DNA of 64,000 nucleotides from Moritella sp. F3 (GTDB lineage: Bacteria > Pseudomonadota > Gammaproteobacteria > Enterobacterales > Moritellaceae), in contig NZ_BLRL01000001.1 in the NCBI RefSeq assembly GCF_015082335.1, positions 434,001 through 498,000 of the forward strand, written 5' to 3'. Every line of letters begins with the position of its first letter. Within the stretch, counting starts at the first letter, position 1. The notes under the pieces were generated by a model. That model was not told the DNA's origin and ran no database searches. It saw only the letters and a list, made by a program, of their open reading frames with translations. A program made the position numbers and the translations under genes. Below, piece after piece: positions 1-8,511 of this stretch.

Positions 1-798
1 CGTTTACAACAGTTACCGATTATAGCAATGACCGCAAATATCATGGAAAAAGATTTGGAGAGAGCAAAAAAATGTGGCATGAATGACGTCATCAGCAAAC
101 CAATCAATATTGCTAAGATGCTGAACACACTTGCTAAATGGGTCAAGGTAAAGCCATTACACACATTCAACCAATCTGAGTTAACACCTAGCGTACAGCT
201 TGAAATTGAAAGCATAAGCAGCCTTAACATTGTAGGGCTTGATCATGCTATGGGCTTGTCTTGTGCTAATAATGATATTGCGCTTTATTATAAATTGCTG
301 ACTCGATTTTCAAAGCAATATGTTCAAAGTTCCCCTCCTTTGACATTATCTGAATTAAATTCAAAAGAACAACAACACTTTATTCACACTTTAAAAGGCC
401 TTGCAGGAAACTTAGGATTTTCAGATATTTATAAGCTTTGTAATACCATTGAAAAAGGCACTGGCGAAACATCAAAAAATGACCAATTGCAAGTCCTTGA
501 GCAAATGTTAGCAAATGTATGTATCGCCCTAGATCACTATTTTCAGCACAATGAGCGCAACTTTACAGATGAAGTAAGCAATCAGGCAGGATGTTCAACT
601 CACAATACATCAGCGATCAATACAGTGATGATAGACAAGCTCAAAAAAGCGTTAAAACATTCAGATACCATTGCCATCGAACTAGCCGAAAAACATGCAG
701 CCAGTGAATTCGGGTTATCTATATCCGATCACCAGAGGCTAATAGAGTATGTGAATAATTTTGATTTTGATGCCGCATTGATACTCTTTGATGACTGA
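1..798 (+). CDS. Hybrid sensor histidine kinase, C-terminal part (receiver end + Hpt domain), 5' truncated by window
   Basis: The reading frame is open from base 1, so the gene begins outside the window; about 265 codons are visible. The first ~45 residues are the end of a response-regulator receiver domain: a hydrophobic strand (LPIIAMTA) and then the conserved lysine-proline (ISKPIN). A histidine phosphotransfer (Hpt) domain follows; its phospho-acceptor motif HTLKG lies at about visible residue 129. Receiver plus C-terminal Hpt is the tail of a multi-step phosphorelay hybrid kinase (BarA/EvgS-like architecture), normally in the inner membrane. The last ~70 residues match nothing I recognise. 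Sensor, kinase and signal are not visible, so the role cannot be named. The next gene is convergent. Confidence 0.85.
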   Translation, partial: RLQQLPIIAMTANIMEKDLERAKKCGMNDVISKPINIAKMLNTLAKWVKVKPLHTFNQSELTPSVQLEIESISSLNIVGLDHAMGLSCANNDIALYYKLLTRFSKQYVQSSPPLTLSELNSKEQQHFIHTLKGLAGNLGFSDIYKLCNTIEKGTGETSKNDQLQVLEQMLANVCIALDHYFQHNERNFTDEVSNQAGCSTHNTSAINTVMIDKLKKALKHSDTIAIELAEKHAASEFGLSISDHQRLIEYVNNFDFDAALILFDD

Positions 799-822
799 TC
801 TACCCAAATCGGTAATAGCATA

Positions 823-1707
823 TTAATGCGAGCTGCTTTTAGGCGTCATATTAAAATGGCGCTTAAATTCACGACTAAATTGTGAAGAACTTGAATAGCC
901 CACCAATCTTGCTGCATCATTAACTCGCAAACCTTCAAGTTGGATCAGCTCTTTGGCTTTATTTAACCGCACCTTCTTTAAATACTGTAATGGTGATTCT
1001 AAAGTAACCTTACGAAACGCCAAATGAAATGCAGAGACACTCATGCTAGCCTCTTCAGCAAGATATTGTACCGTCAACGTTTCTGGATAAGACTGGTGCA
1101 TTTTAGTCAGAACTTTCGCTACCCTTGCATACTGTCCGTCGTGATGTGCTAAATCAAACAGCACATGCCCTTCTGACCCGACAAGTGCCCGATAGACGAT
1201 CTCCATGACCAATGACGAACCCAACATTTTACTTTCTAAATCCGAATGTAGTGCCAGCATTAACCGCTTGCAACTCTCTAACATCGGCGTTGCCATTTTG
1301 ACCGAGCTTAATCCACATGTCTCTTGGTTACTACGTGATGTGTAATCAAAAAAATTCGATTCCAATTCATTCACTAAACGATGTAACAAAGTCGGATCTA
1401 CATTTATCGTTAAGCCTAACAAGGGTACACCATTCTCAGGAAAAGCTTCACACTCCAACGGCATCGGCACACCAACCACCAGATAGTCTTCAGGACCATA
1501 ATGCACAGGCTGATTACCTATGTGTATATGCTTACGCCCCTGCCCCATCACAATGATGCCGGACTGGTACACAAAAGGCTGGCGCTGATTGCCTTGGCTA
1601 CTACGATAGAACCACACACCAGGAATAGCGGTTTCCTTAATACCTTCTAGATCGTTAAGATCGTACGCATCCGCATATGTTTGCATTAAATCGCCAAGAG
1701 AATTCAT
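823..1707 (-). CDS. yqhC: AraC-family transcriptional regulator, YqhC-like
   Basis: 294 residues from an ATG at 1707, with AAGGG five bases upstream; an upstream in-frame GTG at 1713 overlaps that ribosome site and is less likely. The N-terminal half is an AraC_N-type sensing domain. The C-terminal ~100 residues carry two helix-turn-helix motifs (LAEEASMSVSAFHLAFRK, then AARLVGYSSSSQFSREFKR), the AraC DNA-binding signature. It is divergent from an aldehyde reductase gene closely resembling yqhD, the same pairing as yqhC/yqhD in E. coli, where YqhC activates yqhD in response to toxic aldehydes such as glyoxal. The assignment rests on this context and family; another AraC_N regulator is possible. 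Confidence 0.78.
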   Translation of the reverse strand: MNSLGDLMQTYADAYDLNDLEGIKETAIPGVWFYRSSQGNQRQPFVYQSGIIVMGQGRKHIHIGNQPVHYGPEDYLVVGVPMPLECEAFPENGVPLLGLTINVDPTLLHRLVNELESNFFDYTSRSNQETCGLSSVKMATPMLESCKRLMLALHSDLESKMLGSSLVMEIVYRALVGSEGHVLFDLAHHDGQYARVAKVLTKMHQSYPETLTVQYLAEEASMSVSAFHLAFRKVTLESPLQYLKKVRLNKAKELIQLEGLRVNDAARLVGYSSSSQFSREFKRHFNMTPKSSSH

Positions 1708-1855
1708 CGTCACCCTTAAACATTAGTCATCACCTGTGTATTAAAATACTCAAAAAAATAGAAATAGGCAACTTAAATGGAGGATAGCGTCTTTTTAAAG
1801 TGTCAACTAAAGAGTAATATGCACTTATTGAATAAATAAAAATAAAGGACATACA

Positions 1856-3004
1856 ATGAAATTCTCTTATGTTAACCCTACTCAAATCCATTTTGGCCAA
1901 GGTCAAATCGCGACTGTCGCTACCTCTATTCCAAAAGATAAAAAAGTATTGGTGATTTACGGTGGTGGTTCTATTAAGAAAAATGGCGTTTATGACCAGG
2001 TTTCTGCCGCACTTGCAGAGCATACATGGACAGAATTTTCAGGTGTTGAAGCAAACCCAACAGTTGAAACCCTAGACAAAGCCGTGATTATCGCTAAAGA
2101 ACAAGCAATCGATTACATCCTTGCTGTCGGCGGTGGTTCTGTTATTGATGGCTCAAAATACGTTGCTGCAGCGGCAATGTACGAAGGCAATGGTTGGGAT
2201 ATTCTAATTGGTAAACACCAGGTAACAGAAGCTATCGCAATTGGTGCTATTTTGACACTACCAGCAACAGGTTCTGAATCAAATTCAGGCTCTGTGATCA
2301 CTCAAAAATCAACGCAAACTAAACTGCCGTTTATGGCCGATGCTGTTCAACCTAAATTTGCTGTACTTGATCCTGATTCAATGAAGACATTGCCAGAACG
2401 TCAATTAGTGAATGGTCTTGTCGATGCTTGGGTACACGTTTGCGAGCAATACTTAACAACGGCTACAGGCACTATGGTTCAAGACGGTTACGCTGAAGTA
2501 TTACTTAAAAACCTACTGACGTTAGCTGAACAATACAATGAACGTGATAACAACGAATGGCGCTCAAACCTAATGTGGACAGCAAACCAAGCGCTTAATG
2601 GCTTAATTGGTTCTGGCGTAACGCATGACTGGGCAACGCACATGATTGGCCATGAATTAACAGCGCTATACAGCGTTGATCATGCACGTTCGTTATCTAT
2701 TATCCAACCGTCTTTACTGCGTAACCAAATTGAAGCGAAGCGTGCTAAATTGGAACAGTTAGGTAAGAATGTATTTGGTTTAACGGCCTCTGCAGATTTA
2801 GCTGAACGTACGATTGTTGCAATCGAAGCTTTCTACCATGACGTTAAAGTACCAACACAATTAACTGAGCACGGTGATGATAAAGTGGCTGCGATTGATA
2901 CGATTATCAAACAACTTGAAGCACACGGTATGGTTGCATTAGGTGAAAGCCAAGCGATCACACTGGATGTATCTCGTCAAATTTTAGAAGACGCTGTAGC
3001 GTAA
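1856..3004 (+). CDS. yqhD: Iron-containing alcohol dehydrogenase / NADPH-dependent aldehyde reductase, YqhD-like
   Basis: 382 residues (E. coli YqhD has 387). The ATG has AAAGGA six bases upstream. YqhD enzymes are cytosolic NADPH-dependent reductases that turn short-chain aldehydes into alcohols and protect against aldehydes from lipid oxidation. Visible: the nucleotide-binding GGGS motifs (YGGGSIKK, VGGGSVIDGSK), the TLPATGSESNSG segment, and metal ligands of group III alcohol dehydrogenases (D and H in VDAWVHVCEQY; two H in THMIGHELTALYSVDHA). Similarity to E. coli YqhD runs over the whole length, including the end ITLDVSRQI. It is divergent from the yqhC-like regulator and ends in a clear terminator, so it is probably monocistronic and regulated by that neighbour. 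Confidence 0.9.
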   Translation: MKFSYVNPTQIHFGQGQIATVATSIPKDKKVLVIYGGGSIKKNGVYDQVSAALAEHTWTEFSGVEANPTVETLDKAVIIAKEQAIDYILAVGGGSVIDGSKYVAAAAMYEGNGWDILIGKHQVTEAIAIGAILTLPATGSESNSGSVITQKSTQTKLPFMADAVQPKFAVLDPDSMKTLPERQLVNGLVDAWVHVCEQYLTTATGTMVQDGYAEVLLKNLLTLAEQYNERDNNEWRSNLMWTANQALNGLIGSGVTHDWATHMIGHELTALYSVDHARSLSIIQPSLLRNQIEAKRAKLEQLGKNVFGLTASADLAERTIVAIEAFYHDVKVPTQLTEHGDDKVAAIDTIIKQLEAHGMVALGESQAITLDVSRQILEDAVA

Positions 3005-3076
3005 TAGCACTAGCTAAACGCGTTCGACTATTGACCGTTAATATAACATTCGAGCGTTAATACAGCATTCCGTCGC

Positions 3077-3111
3077 AAAGCCAATACTGTTAACCCGGCA
3101 TTGGCTTTTTT
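3077..3111 (+). terminator. Rho-independent terminator after yqhD
   Basis: Perfect 9-bp stem AAAGCCAAT / ATTGGCTTT followed by a T run, 70 bases past the yqhD stop. It lies between convergent genes and mainly serves the plus strand, because the T tract is on that side. Confidence 0.85.
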
Positions 3112-3143
3112 ATTGATAGCGTTGGACCCGATTCTCGTATCCC

Positions 3144-4067
3144 TTAATCCGACTTAATAACAAGTAAATGTTGTTTCATAAAATCAATAAATACGCGGCT
3201 TTTATTCGGCATATATTTACTTTGTACATACTGCAAACAAATATCACCGTGATAATTACCCTGTAATTGCCAATCTTCCAATAACGGAATGAGCGTTCCC
3301 GCTTCAATCCCCTCCTGCGCAATATAATCCGGTAAACCACCAACACCAAAGCCTTGCTCAATGGCATCACAGCGCATTTCGCTGTGGTTAATCAAATATG
3401 CTCCAGTTACGTGTACGGTCGCTTGCTGATTTCCATTGCTAAATCGCCAGCGGTTATCGGCCATATTTTCACCTAGACAAAGGCATGGTAGATATTTTAA
3501 ATCATCCGGATGTGCAGGCAAGGCATGGTTAGCGAGAAAACCAGGGCTGGCACATAACACCTGCTCAACGCGACCAATTTTAACATTGACCAATGCTTCA
3601 ATGGGATTGTCATTAATATGAATCAAAAAATCGACACCGTCCTGAATGGGATCTAAAACACGGTCGGTCACTTTTAAATGTAACTGAATATCTGGGTAGC
3701 ACTTTAAAAACTCAACAAAAAGTGGTCTCAATACCCTACTCGCTAACGATTTTGGCGCCGCCACTCTTAATAACCCACTCACAGTCGATGTCGCAGAGGT
3801 ACTGGCATTAACCGCTTGTTCTGCAGATTCAAGCATCTGTTTACAATAATCAAACGTTATTTTACCTGACTCCGTCAACGCCAATTGCCGCGTCGTACGC
3901 GCTAGCAGTTTAATGCCTAATGCATCTTCTAATCGGCTAATTTGACGGCTCACCGCAGAGGGAGTTACACCTAATTCTCTGGCGGCTTTACTAAAGTTAC
4001 CCTGCTCAACCACAGTGACCAAAATCGCCATATCCGGTAACAAAGGGATTATTTTATTTGTGTCCAT
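3144..4067 (-). CDS. LysR-family transcriptional regulator
   Basis: 307 residues from an ATG at 4067 with AAGGA ten bases upstream; a TTG at 4076 would sit on top of that ribosome site and is unlikely. The N-terminal winged helix-turn-helix is clear (FSKAARELGVTPSAVSRQISRLEDALGIKLL cut across residues ~20–60), followed by a LysR substrate-binding domain. The gene is divergent from a LysE/RhtB exporter with a 115-bp gap, the usual arrangement in which a LysR protein controls the exporter next door (compare ArgP/ArgO). The effector is not predictable; an amino acid or analogue exported by the neighbour is a fair guess. Confidence 0.88.
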   Translation of the reverse strand: MDTNKIIPLLPDMAILVTVVEQGNFSKAARELGVTPSAVSRQISRLEDALGIKLLARTTRQLALTESGKITFDYCKQMLESAEQAVNASTSATSTVSGLLRVAAPKSLASRVLRPLFVEFLKCYPDIQLHLKVTDRVLDPIQDGVDFLIHINDNPIEALVNVKIGRVEQVLCASPGFLANHALPAHPDDLKYLPCLCLGENMADNRWRFSNGNQQATVHVTGAYLINHSEMRCDAIEQGFGVGGLPDYIAQEGIEAGTLIPLLEDWQLQGNYHGDICLQYVQSKYMPNKSRVFIDFMKQHLLVIKSD

Positions 4068-4182
4068 TAGGCACAAGTCCTTTTACAAATTGGAGTATTG
4101 TTTTAAATCTATCATAAATTAACATGACTGCAGCGTAATAAATACATTGCTGTAAGCATATTTTAAATAATAAGGGGTAAAT

Positions 4183-4824
4183 ATGGAGTTGTTAATAAAT
4201 ACGTATATGGCTGAAATAATAGCGGTAAGCACCATTGCGATTTTCATGGTGGTGTTACCTGGGGCTGACTTTGTAATGGTGACCCGTACGAGTATTTACC
4301 ATGGTCGTTTAGCTGGTTTATATACTAGCTTAGGCATGTGTTTATCTGTTTGTATTCATGCTAGTTATTCAATTGCAGGGTTAGCCGTCGTGATTGCAAA
4401 TTCGGCATGGTTATTCAATTTAATAAAATATTTAGGAGCCGCTTATCTTATTTATATTGCTTGGCAGTTATTAACAACACGCGCGCTTTTAAATACAGAT
4501 CAAAATAATAAAACGGCGCATATGTCACCTCTTGCAGCGATACGTTTAGGTTTTACCTGCAATATATTAAACCCTAAAACATCTATCTTTTTCTTAAGTA
4601 TCTTTACGCAAGTGGTGTCGGTCGATACCCCACTGATAATGCAGATAGGTTATGGTCTGATCATCATGCTGGCACATTTAATCTGGTACATTGGGGTTGT
4701 ATTACTGCTATCACATCCAAATATACTGCCTCGCTTCAATCGCCATAAACAAAAAATTGATAAGGGGGCTGGATGTATATTAATGCTGATTGCGATCAAA
4801 CTTAGCTTAGTGAACTCTATTTAA
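4183..4824 (+). CDS. LysE/RhtB-family amino-acid exporter
   Basis: 213 residues, about six hydrophobic segments, the length and topology of LysE/RhtB proteins, which export amino acids, homoserine or homoserine lactone from the cytoplasm. The N-terminal signature MVVLPGADFVMVTRTS matches the conserved PGPD-type motif, with PGAD instead of PGPD. The second conserved segment (LGFTCNILNPKTSIFFLSIF) is present. Transcribed divergently from a LysR gene that likely controls it. Two further paralogues lie at 36.7–38.3 kb. The substrate is unknown. Confidence 0.88.
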   Translation: MELLINTYMAEIIAVSTIAIFMVVLPGADFVMVTRTSIYHGRLAGLYTSLGMCLSVCIHASYSIAGLAVVIANSAWLFNLIKYLGAAYLIYIAWQLLTTRALLNTDQNNKTAHMSPLAAIRLGFTCNILNPKTSIFFLSIFTQVVSVDTPLIMQIGYGLIIMLAHLIWYIGVVLLLSHPNILPRFNRHKQKIDKGAGCILMLIAIKLSLVNSI

Positions 4825-4829
4825 ATTGT

Positions 4830-4848
4830 TTAAATGAGAATCATTTTT
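4830..4848. promoter_or_regulatory. Fur-box-like site upstream of the flippase-like gene
   Basis: The core AAATGAGAATCATTT is an inverted repeat (AAATGA / TCATTT, 3-bp spacer). By hand it matches 13 of 19 positions of the E. coli Fur consensus. It lies just after the exporter stop and 55 bp before the ATG at 4903, a suitable place for iron-dependent repression of that gene. Confidence 0.5.
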
Positions 4849-4902
4849 AAGTAGAATGTACTTTCATACACTACATTAGCTTAGTTAGGCGACATTAATC
4901 AT

Positions 4903-6180
4903 ATGCAAAGCGAATCATTAGATCGTCTTAAGAAAGCATTCATCTCTGGTATTTTGGCTACGTTGGCCAGCATTAGTGTCGGCTTCGCCTTTAAAATTTG
5001 GCTGGCACAATGGGTGGCAAAAGGCGATCTGGCTTTGTATCACACCGTCGTTGATATCATCTCACTGTCATTGATTTTAATGACAGGCTTTCGCTCTTCG
5101 ATGGTGGTAACTTACTCTCAAACACACAACGACCGTGATATTATCAATATCTTCCGTTTCAGTTTAATTGCGATTGTACTCATTACTTGGGGTGCCATCA
5201 TTCCATATATTAAACATTCGCTTAATATTAATGTTGGCTACTTACAGATGGTTGGCATCATTTTCGGCATGGGTTTAAAGATCTACTTTACCAACCTTAT
5301 CGCCATGTATCGTTTATACGATGTGTCCAATAAAGTCACATGGCTCGAGCCCATCAGTAACGTAGTTATGTTTGTATTCTGTTATTACTTCTTAGGGCTA
5401 GGTACACTCGCCTCTCTATTTTACGGGCTTACTCTATCTTCGCTTTCTATTGCGATTTATATGTATGTGCGTCGTAAGAAATCGATCACTACACGTCCTT
5501 TAGCCCTGGTACACCTTGATCCTCCTCTTATCAGTTACGTGAAGAAAAGTTTTACAGCGTCTCTTGAAGCAGGAACAAGTATCTTAATGATTTACATCAC
5601 CGTACTCCTGACGATCACACATTTCAGTGTCGATGAGCTCGGTGATTTCCAGGTGGTCGTTCGCCCTGTCTTTACCTATATGACGATGCTATTTGTTTTC
5701 CCTATTTATCGCTTTGTCCTACCTGAGTTAGCGGTGAATATACGTAACACCGATCATGGACAAGTGAAGAAAATACGCCAATGGGTATTTAAGTTATCAG
5801 CTATAGTTGGAATATCATTTTTCTCCATCATGTATTTTGGGGGGGCTTCGATTATTGCAGTGGTATTCCCACCCGAATATAGTGGCGCGCTACCGGTATT
5901 GCTCCACTTCTCGATCTTCTTTGTATTTATGATGTTGAATGCTTATCAACTCGCCTATATAAAAGCGCACGGACGATTTACCCTCAGTCTGTTAATCCGA
6001 ATTATGGGCATCATTACTTTGGTTACTGCCTACTATTTGTTGTCACAAATGACTGACAATGTCGTCGCTATCATTACCGCCCTATGCACTGGATATGTCG
6101 TCATGTTCGTTCTATCAAGTATCGCAGAACGTCAGATTTTAAATGAACAGACCCATAAACTCGTGCCTATTGCAGCGTAA
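4903..6180 (+). CDS. Polytopic membrane protein, Wzx/MATE-like flippase superfamily
   Basis: 425 residues with roughly 12 hydrophobic helices spread evenly, and short charged loops. Length, helix number and the opening helix pair (ISGILATLASISVGFAFKIW, then a helix after WLAQWVAKGDLALYH) resemble oligosaccharide flippases and other members of the MOP superfamily, which move lipid-linked sugars or other amphipathic molecules across the inner membrane. No glycosyltransferase or polymerase gene is nearby, so a role in surface polysaccharide is not supported by context. A Fur-box-like site lies upstream, raising the possibility of an iron-related substrate. Family assignment is moderate; the substrate is unknown. 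Confidence 0.65.
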   Translation: MQSESLDRLKKAFISGILATLASISVGFAFKIWLAQWVAKGDLALYHTVVDIISLSLILMTGFRSSMVVTYSQTHNDRDIINIFRFSLIAIVLITWGAIIPYIKHSLNINVGYLQMVGIIFGMGLKIYFTNLIAMYRLYDVSNKVTWLEPISNVVMFVFCYYFLGLGTLASLFYGLTLSSLSIAIYMYVRRKKSITTRPLALVHLDPPLISYVKKSFTASLEAGTSILMIYITVLLTITHFSVDELGDFQVVVRPVFTYMTMLFVFPIYRFVLPELAVNIRNTDHGQVKKIRQWVFKLSAIVGISFFSIMYFGGASIIAVVFPPEYSGALPVLLHFSIFFVFMMLNAYQLAYIKAHGRFTLSLLIRIMGIITLVTAYYLLSQMTDNVVAIITALCTGYVVMFVLSSIAERQILNEQTHKLVPIAA

Positions 6181-6351
6181 TCAAACATGAAATTGAGCGA
6201 GTGCGAGTCCGCAACTCTTTAAGCACACGAACAAAACTAAGTCGTAACGTGTTACGGTTGTTAGCATAACCCGAAGGCTGTATATCACAGCGTAAAAATA
6301 AAATTAACCAAATTCTCGGTTAATACACGTTTATATTTTTAAGGATTTTTT

Positions 6352-6669
6352 ATGATCTATTCAACGACAGAGTCAATTCCAGGCAAAGAAATACAAGAGA
6401 TTGTAGGCGTCGTCACCGGTAACGTCGTGCAAGCAAAACATATTGGACGCGACATCATGGCGGGCTTAAAAAACATTGTAGGTGGTGAAATACGTGGCTA
6501 CACAGAAATGCTAACCGATGCGAGGGATATCGCAATTCAACGCCTCATTGAGGACGCAAAGGAAAAAGGCGCTGATGCCATCGTCGGTGTCCGCTTTACC
6601 ACAAGTGCAATAATGGATGGCTCATCTGAAATTATGGTCTTTGGTACTGCGGTTAAATTTAAAAACTAG
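6352..6669 (+). CDS. YbjQ/UPF0145-family protein
   Basis: 105 residues, close to E. coli YbjQ (107). Family features visible: an N-terminal strand, GVVTGNVVQAKHIGRDIMAG, the central IVGGEIRGYTEMLTDARD, then GADAIVGVRF and a final GTAVKF strand. These proteins form small oligomeric rings in structural work; their biochemical role is not established. An AAGGATTTTTT stretch precedes the ATG. It stands alone between the flippase-like gene and a small exported protein. Confidence 0.88.
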   Translation: MIYSTTESIPGKEIQEIVGVVTGNVVQAKHIGRDIMAGLKNIVGGEIRGYTEMLTDARDIAIQRLIEDAKEKGADAIVGVRFTTSAIMDGSSEIMVFGTAVKFKN

Positions 6670-6757
6670 AAGTGGTGTGCTTTGGCGATTCGCAGAGAAT
6701 AAGCAGCCTAACAATCGCTAAATGGATTTTAGGTAAATCACTCAAAATGGAGTAATA

Positions 6758-7201
6758 ATGAATAACTTAATAAAAGTTACAATACTATCAATCAGTTTAT
6801 TATCAGGAACAGGTGCTTTTGCTAGTACACCAACAGAACAACTAGGAACTTGTTTAGTTGATTCATTAAATGGTAAAGAAAGAAAGAAACTTGCTAAATG
6901 GATTTATTTTTCTATTGGCTCTCACCCTGAAATAAAGTCATTCATGAGTGCAACTGATGCAAATATTCAAGAGAGTGATCAGTATGTTGGAAAACTTATA
7001 ACCAAAATATTAACAGTCGATTGCCCAAAAGAATTATATGCAGCAAACAAATCTGATCCGTTAGCTATACAAAAAGCTTTTGAATTAGTTGGTAAGGTGG
7101 CGATGCAAGAATTAATGACTAATCAAGATACAATTAAAGCTATTACAAACTATGCAGCATATACAGACCAAAGAAAAATAAACGCAATACTTAGCAAGTA
7201 A
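6758..7201 (+). CDS. Small exported protein of unknown function
   Basis: 147 residues. A clear Sec signal peptide occupies residues 1–22 (charged start, hydrophobic core ILSISLLSG, cleavage probably after AFA). The mature part is ~125 residues, mainly helical in character, with two cysteines (in LGTCLVDSL and TVDCPKEL) that could form a disulfide in the periplasm. I do not recognise a named domain. The ATG at 6758 has GGAG five bases upstream. The gene is probably monocistronic; the next gene is convergent. Confidence 0.7.
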   Translation: MNNLIKVTILSISLLSGTGAFASTPTEQLGTCLVDSLNGKERKKLAKWIYFSIGSHPEIKSFMSATDANIQESDQYVGKLITKILTVDCPKELYAANKSDPLAIQKAFELVGKVAMQELMTNQDTIKAITNYAAYTDQRKINAILSK

Positions 7202-7220
7202 TGACCTAAAAAATAGTCGT

Positions 7221-7246
7221 TAAAAAGGAAGCATCTCAGCTTCCTT
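7221..7246 (-). terminator. Terminator for the betaine-binding protein gene
   Basis: Perfect 8-bp stem AAGGAAGC / GCTTCCTT with a 6-base loop; on the minus strand it runs into TTTTT. It lies between convergent genes and could also slow plus-strand transcription. Confidence 0.7.
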
Positions 7247-7293
7247 CGTCATATCTATTGAGCGAATGTAGTGCCTCATCGAAACATGCTAAA

Positions 7294-8313
7294 TTATAAA
7301 TCAGCTAACGCAGTTTCAATCTTTTTAGCCACATCCTTCGGTACCCACTGACTCCACTTCGCTTTATTATTTAATAAGAAGTTTTCAGCAGCATAATCAC
7401 CGTCGGCTTGCTCTTCATCTATCCACGCTAACTGCTGGTTCATTTCATCATTGGTGAATGAACGTTTCCCAAGATACTGCATGACAGCAGGCTCTCTTTT
7501 AGAAAAATCAGTGGTCACAATAGTCTGCACAGGCGCTGCTGGGTAATCGGTTACTTTCGGGTTTTCACAGTCTTCGACAATCGTACAATTTTCGAATTCA
7601 TCGCGGTTAAAACCAGTACCAAAATCAACACGTACCATATCGTATTTGTCCATGATTGCCGTTGGTGACCAATAATAGCCAAACCATGCATCTTTATTTT
7701 CATAGGCTTTAGCCATTGAACCCGCTAAACCAGCACCAGACCCTGGATCAACTAAATCAAAGCCGTAATCAGCAAGATCCATAGCGTTGAATAAATTAGT
7801 CGTTGAGATCTGACAAGTCCAGCCAGCAGGACAAGCCATGAAAGCAGAGCGGCTTGGATCTTCAGGGTGTTTGAATAGCTTAGCATTGGCTTTGATACCC
7901 GCTAACGTCGCTAAAGACGGATCTTTTTCAACCATATACTTAGGTACCCAAAACCCAGAAATCGCGCCGTCAGACAGTAAATCTCCGGCCACAACAATGC
8001 GCCCTTCCTCACCACCTTTTGCCAATGTAGCTCTGATCTGATTGGTCCAAAATTCAGGCGCAATATCAGGGGTATTCTTTTCAATCATCGATGTCGCAGT
8101 GATCGTTGAATTACCCGGCACAATATCAACTTCGCAGTTATAGCCGTATTCTAGAATAAACGCATCAATATTAGCAACTAAGGTAGCGCTACCTAGGTTC
8201 ATATCGGCGATGGTCACTGAGCCGCATTCAGCAGCAAGCGTATTGTCTACTGCAAAAGAATTAAAAGACGCCATGGTCAACAGTAATGCTAAGGGTGATT
8301 TTTTAAGCATCAT
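7294..8313 (-). CDS. Glycine betaine/choline-type ABC transporter substrate-binding protein (OpuAC/ProX-like), orphan
   Basis: 339 residues with a signal peptide (residues 1–21, ending SFNSFA). The mature protein looks like an OpuAC-domain periplasmic receptor for quaternary amines: an early GSVTIADMNLGSATLVANID segment, the central PGSGAGLAGSMAKAYENKDAWFGYYWSPTAI split around residues 190–225, and many tryptophans and tyrosines of the sort that form the aromatic cage for betaine. Such receptors feed an inner-membrane permease and ATPase, but neither is adjacent. It therefore either serves a transporter elsewhere or belongs to a betaine-binding set with distant partners. Several cysteines (AACG-, CPAGWTC, CTIVEDC) suggest disulfides. 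Confidence 0.85.
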   Translation of the reverse strand: MMLKKSPLALLLTMASFNSFAVDNTLAAECGSVTIADMNLGSATLVANIDAFILEYGYNCEVDIVPGNSTITATSMIEKNTPDIAPEFWTNQIRATLAKGGEEGRIVVAGDLLSDGAISGFWVPKYMVEKDPSLATLAGIKANAKLFKHPEDPSRSAFMACPAGWTCQISTTNLFNAMDLADYGFDLVDPGSGAGLAGSMAKAYENKDAWFGYYWSPTAIMDKYDMVRVDFGTGFNRDEFENCTIVEDCENPKVTDYPAAPVQTIVTTDFSKREPAVMQYLGKRSFTNDEMNQQLAWIDEEQADGDYAAENFLLNNKAKWSQWVPKDVAKKIETALADL

Positions 8314-8511
8314 AAAACCTCAAATTAAACTGGGTGTATTAAATATAGATGACCTCATTGTACTGCACTATTTTACAGCCCAGTTTAATCTTTAGTTAAA
8401 AATGTTAACTTGTAGCTAAAATTCAGCAAGTTAATTACTAATAGAATATCGTTGGCGCTTATTCAAACATACACAATACTTAGAATAGTTACATGCATAA
8501 GGATGTTAAGT

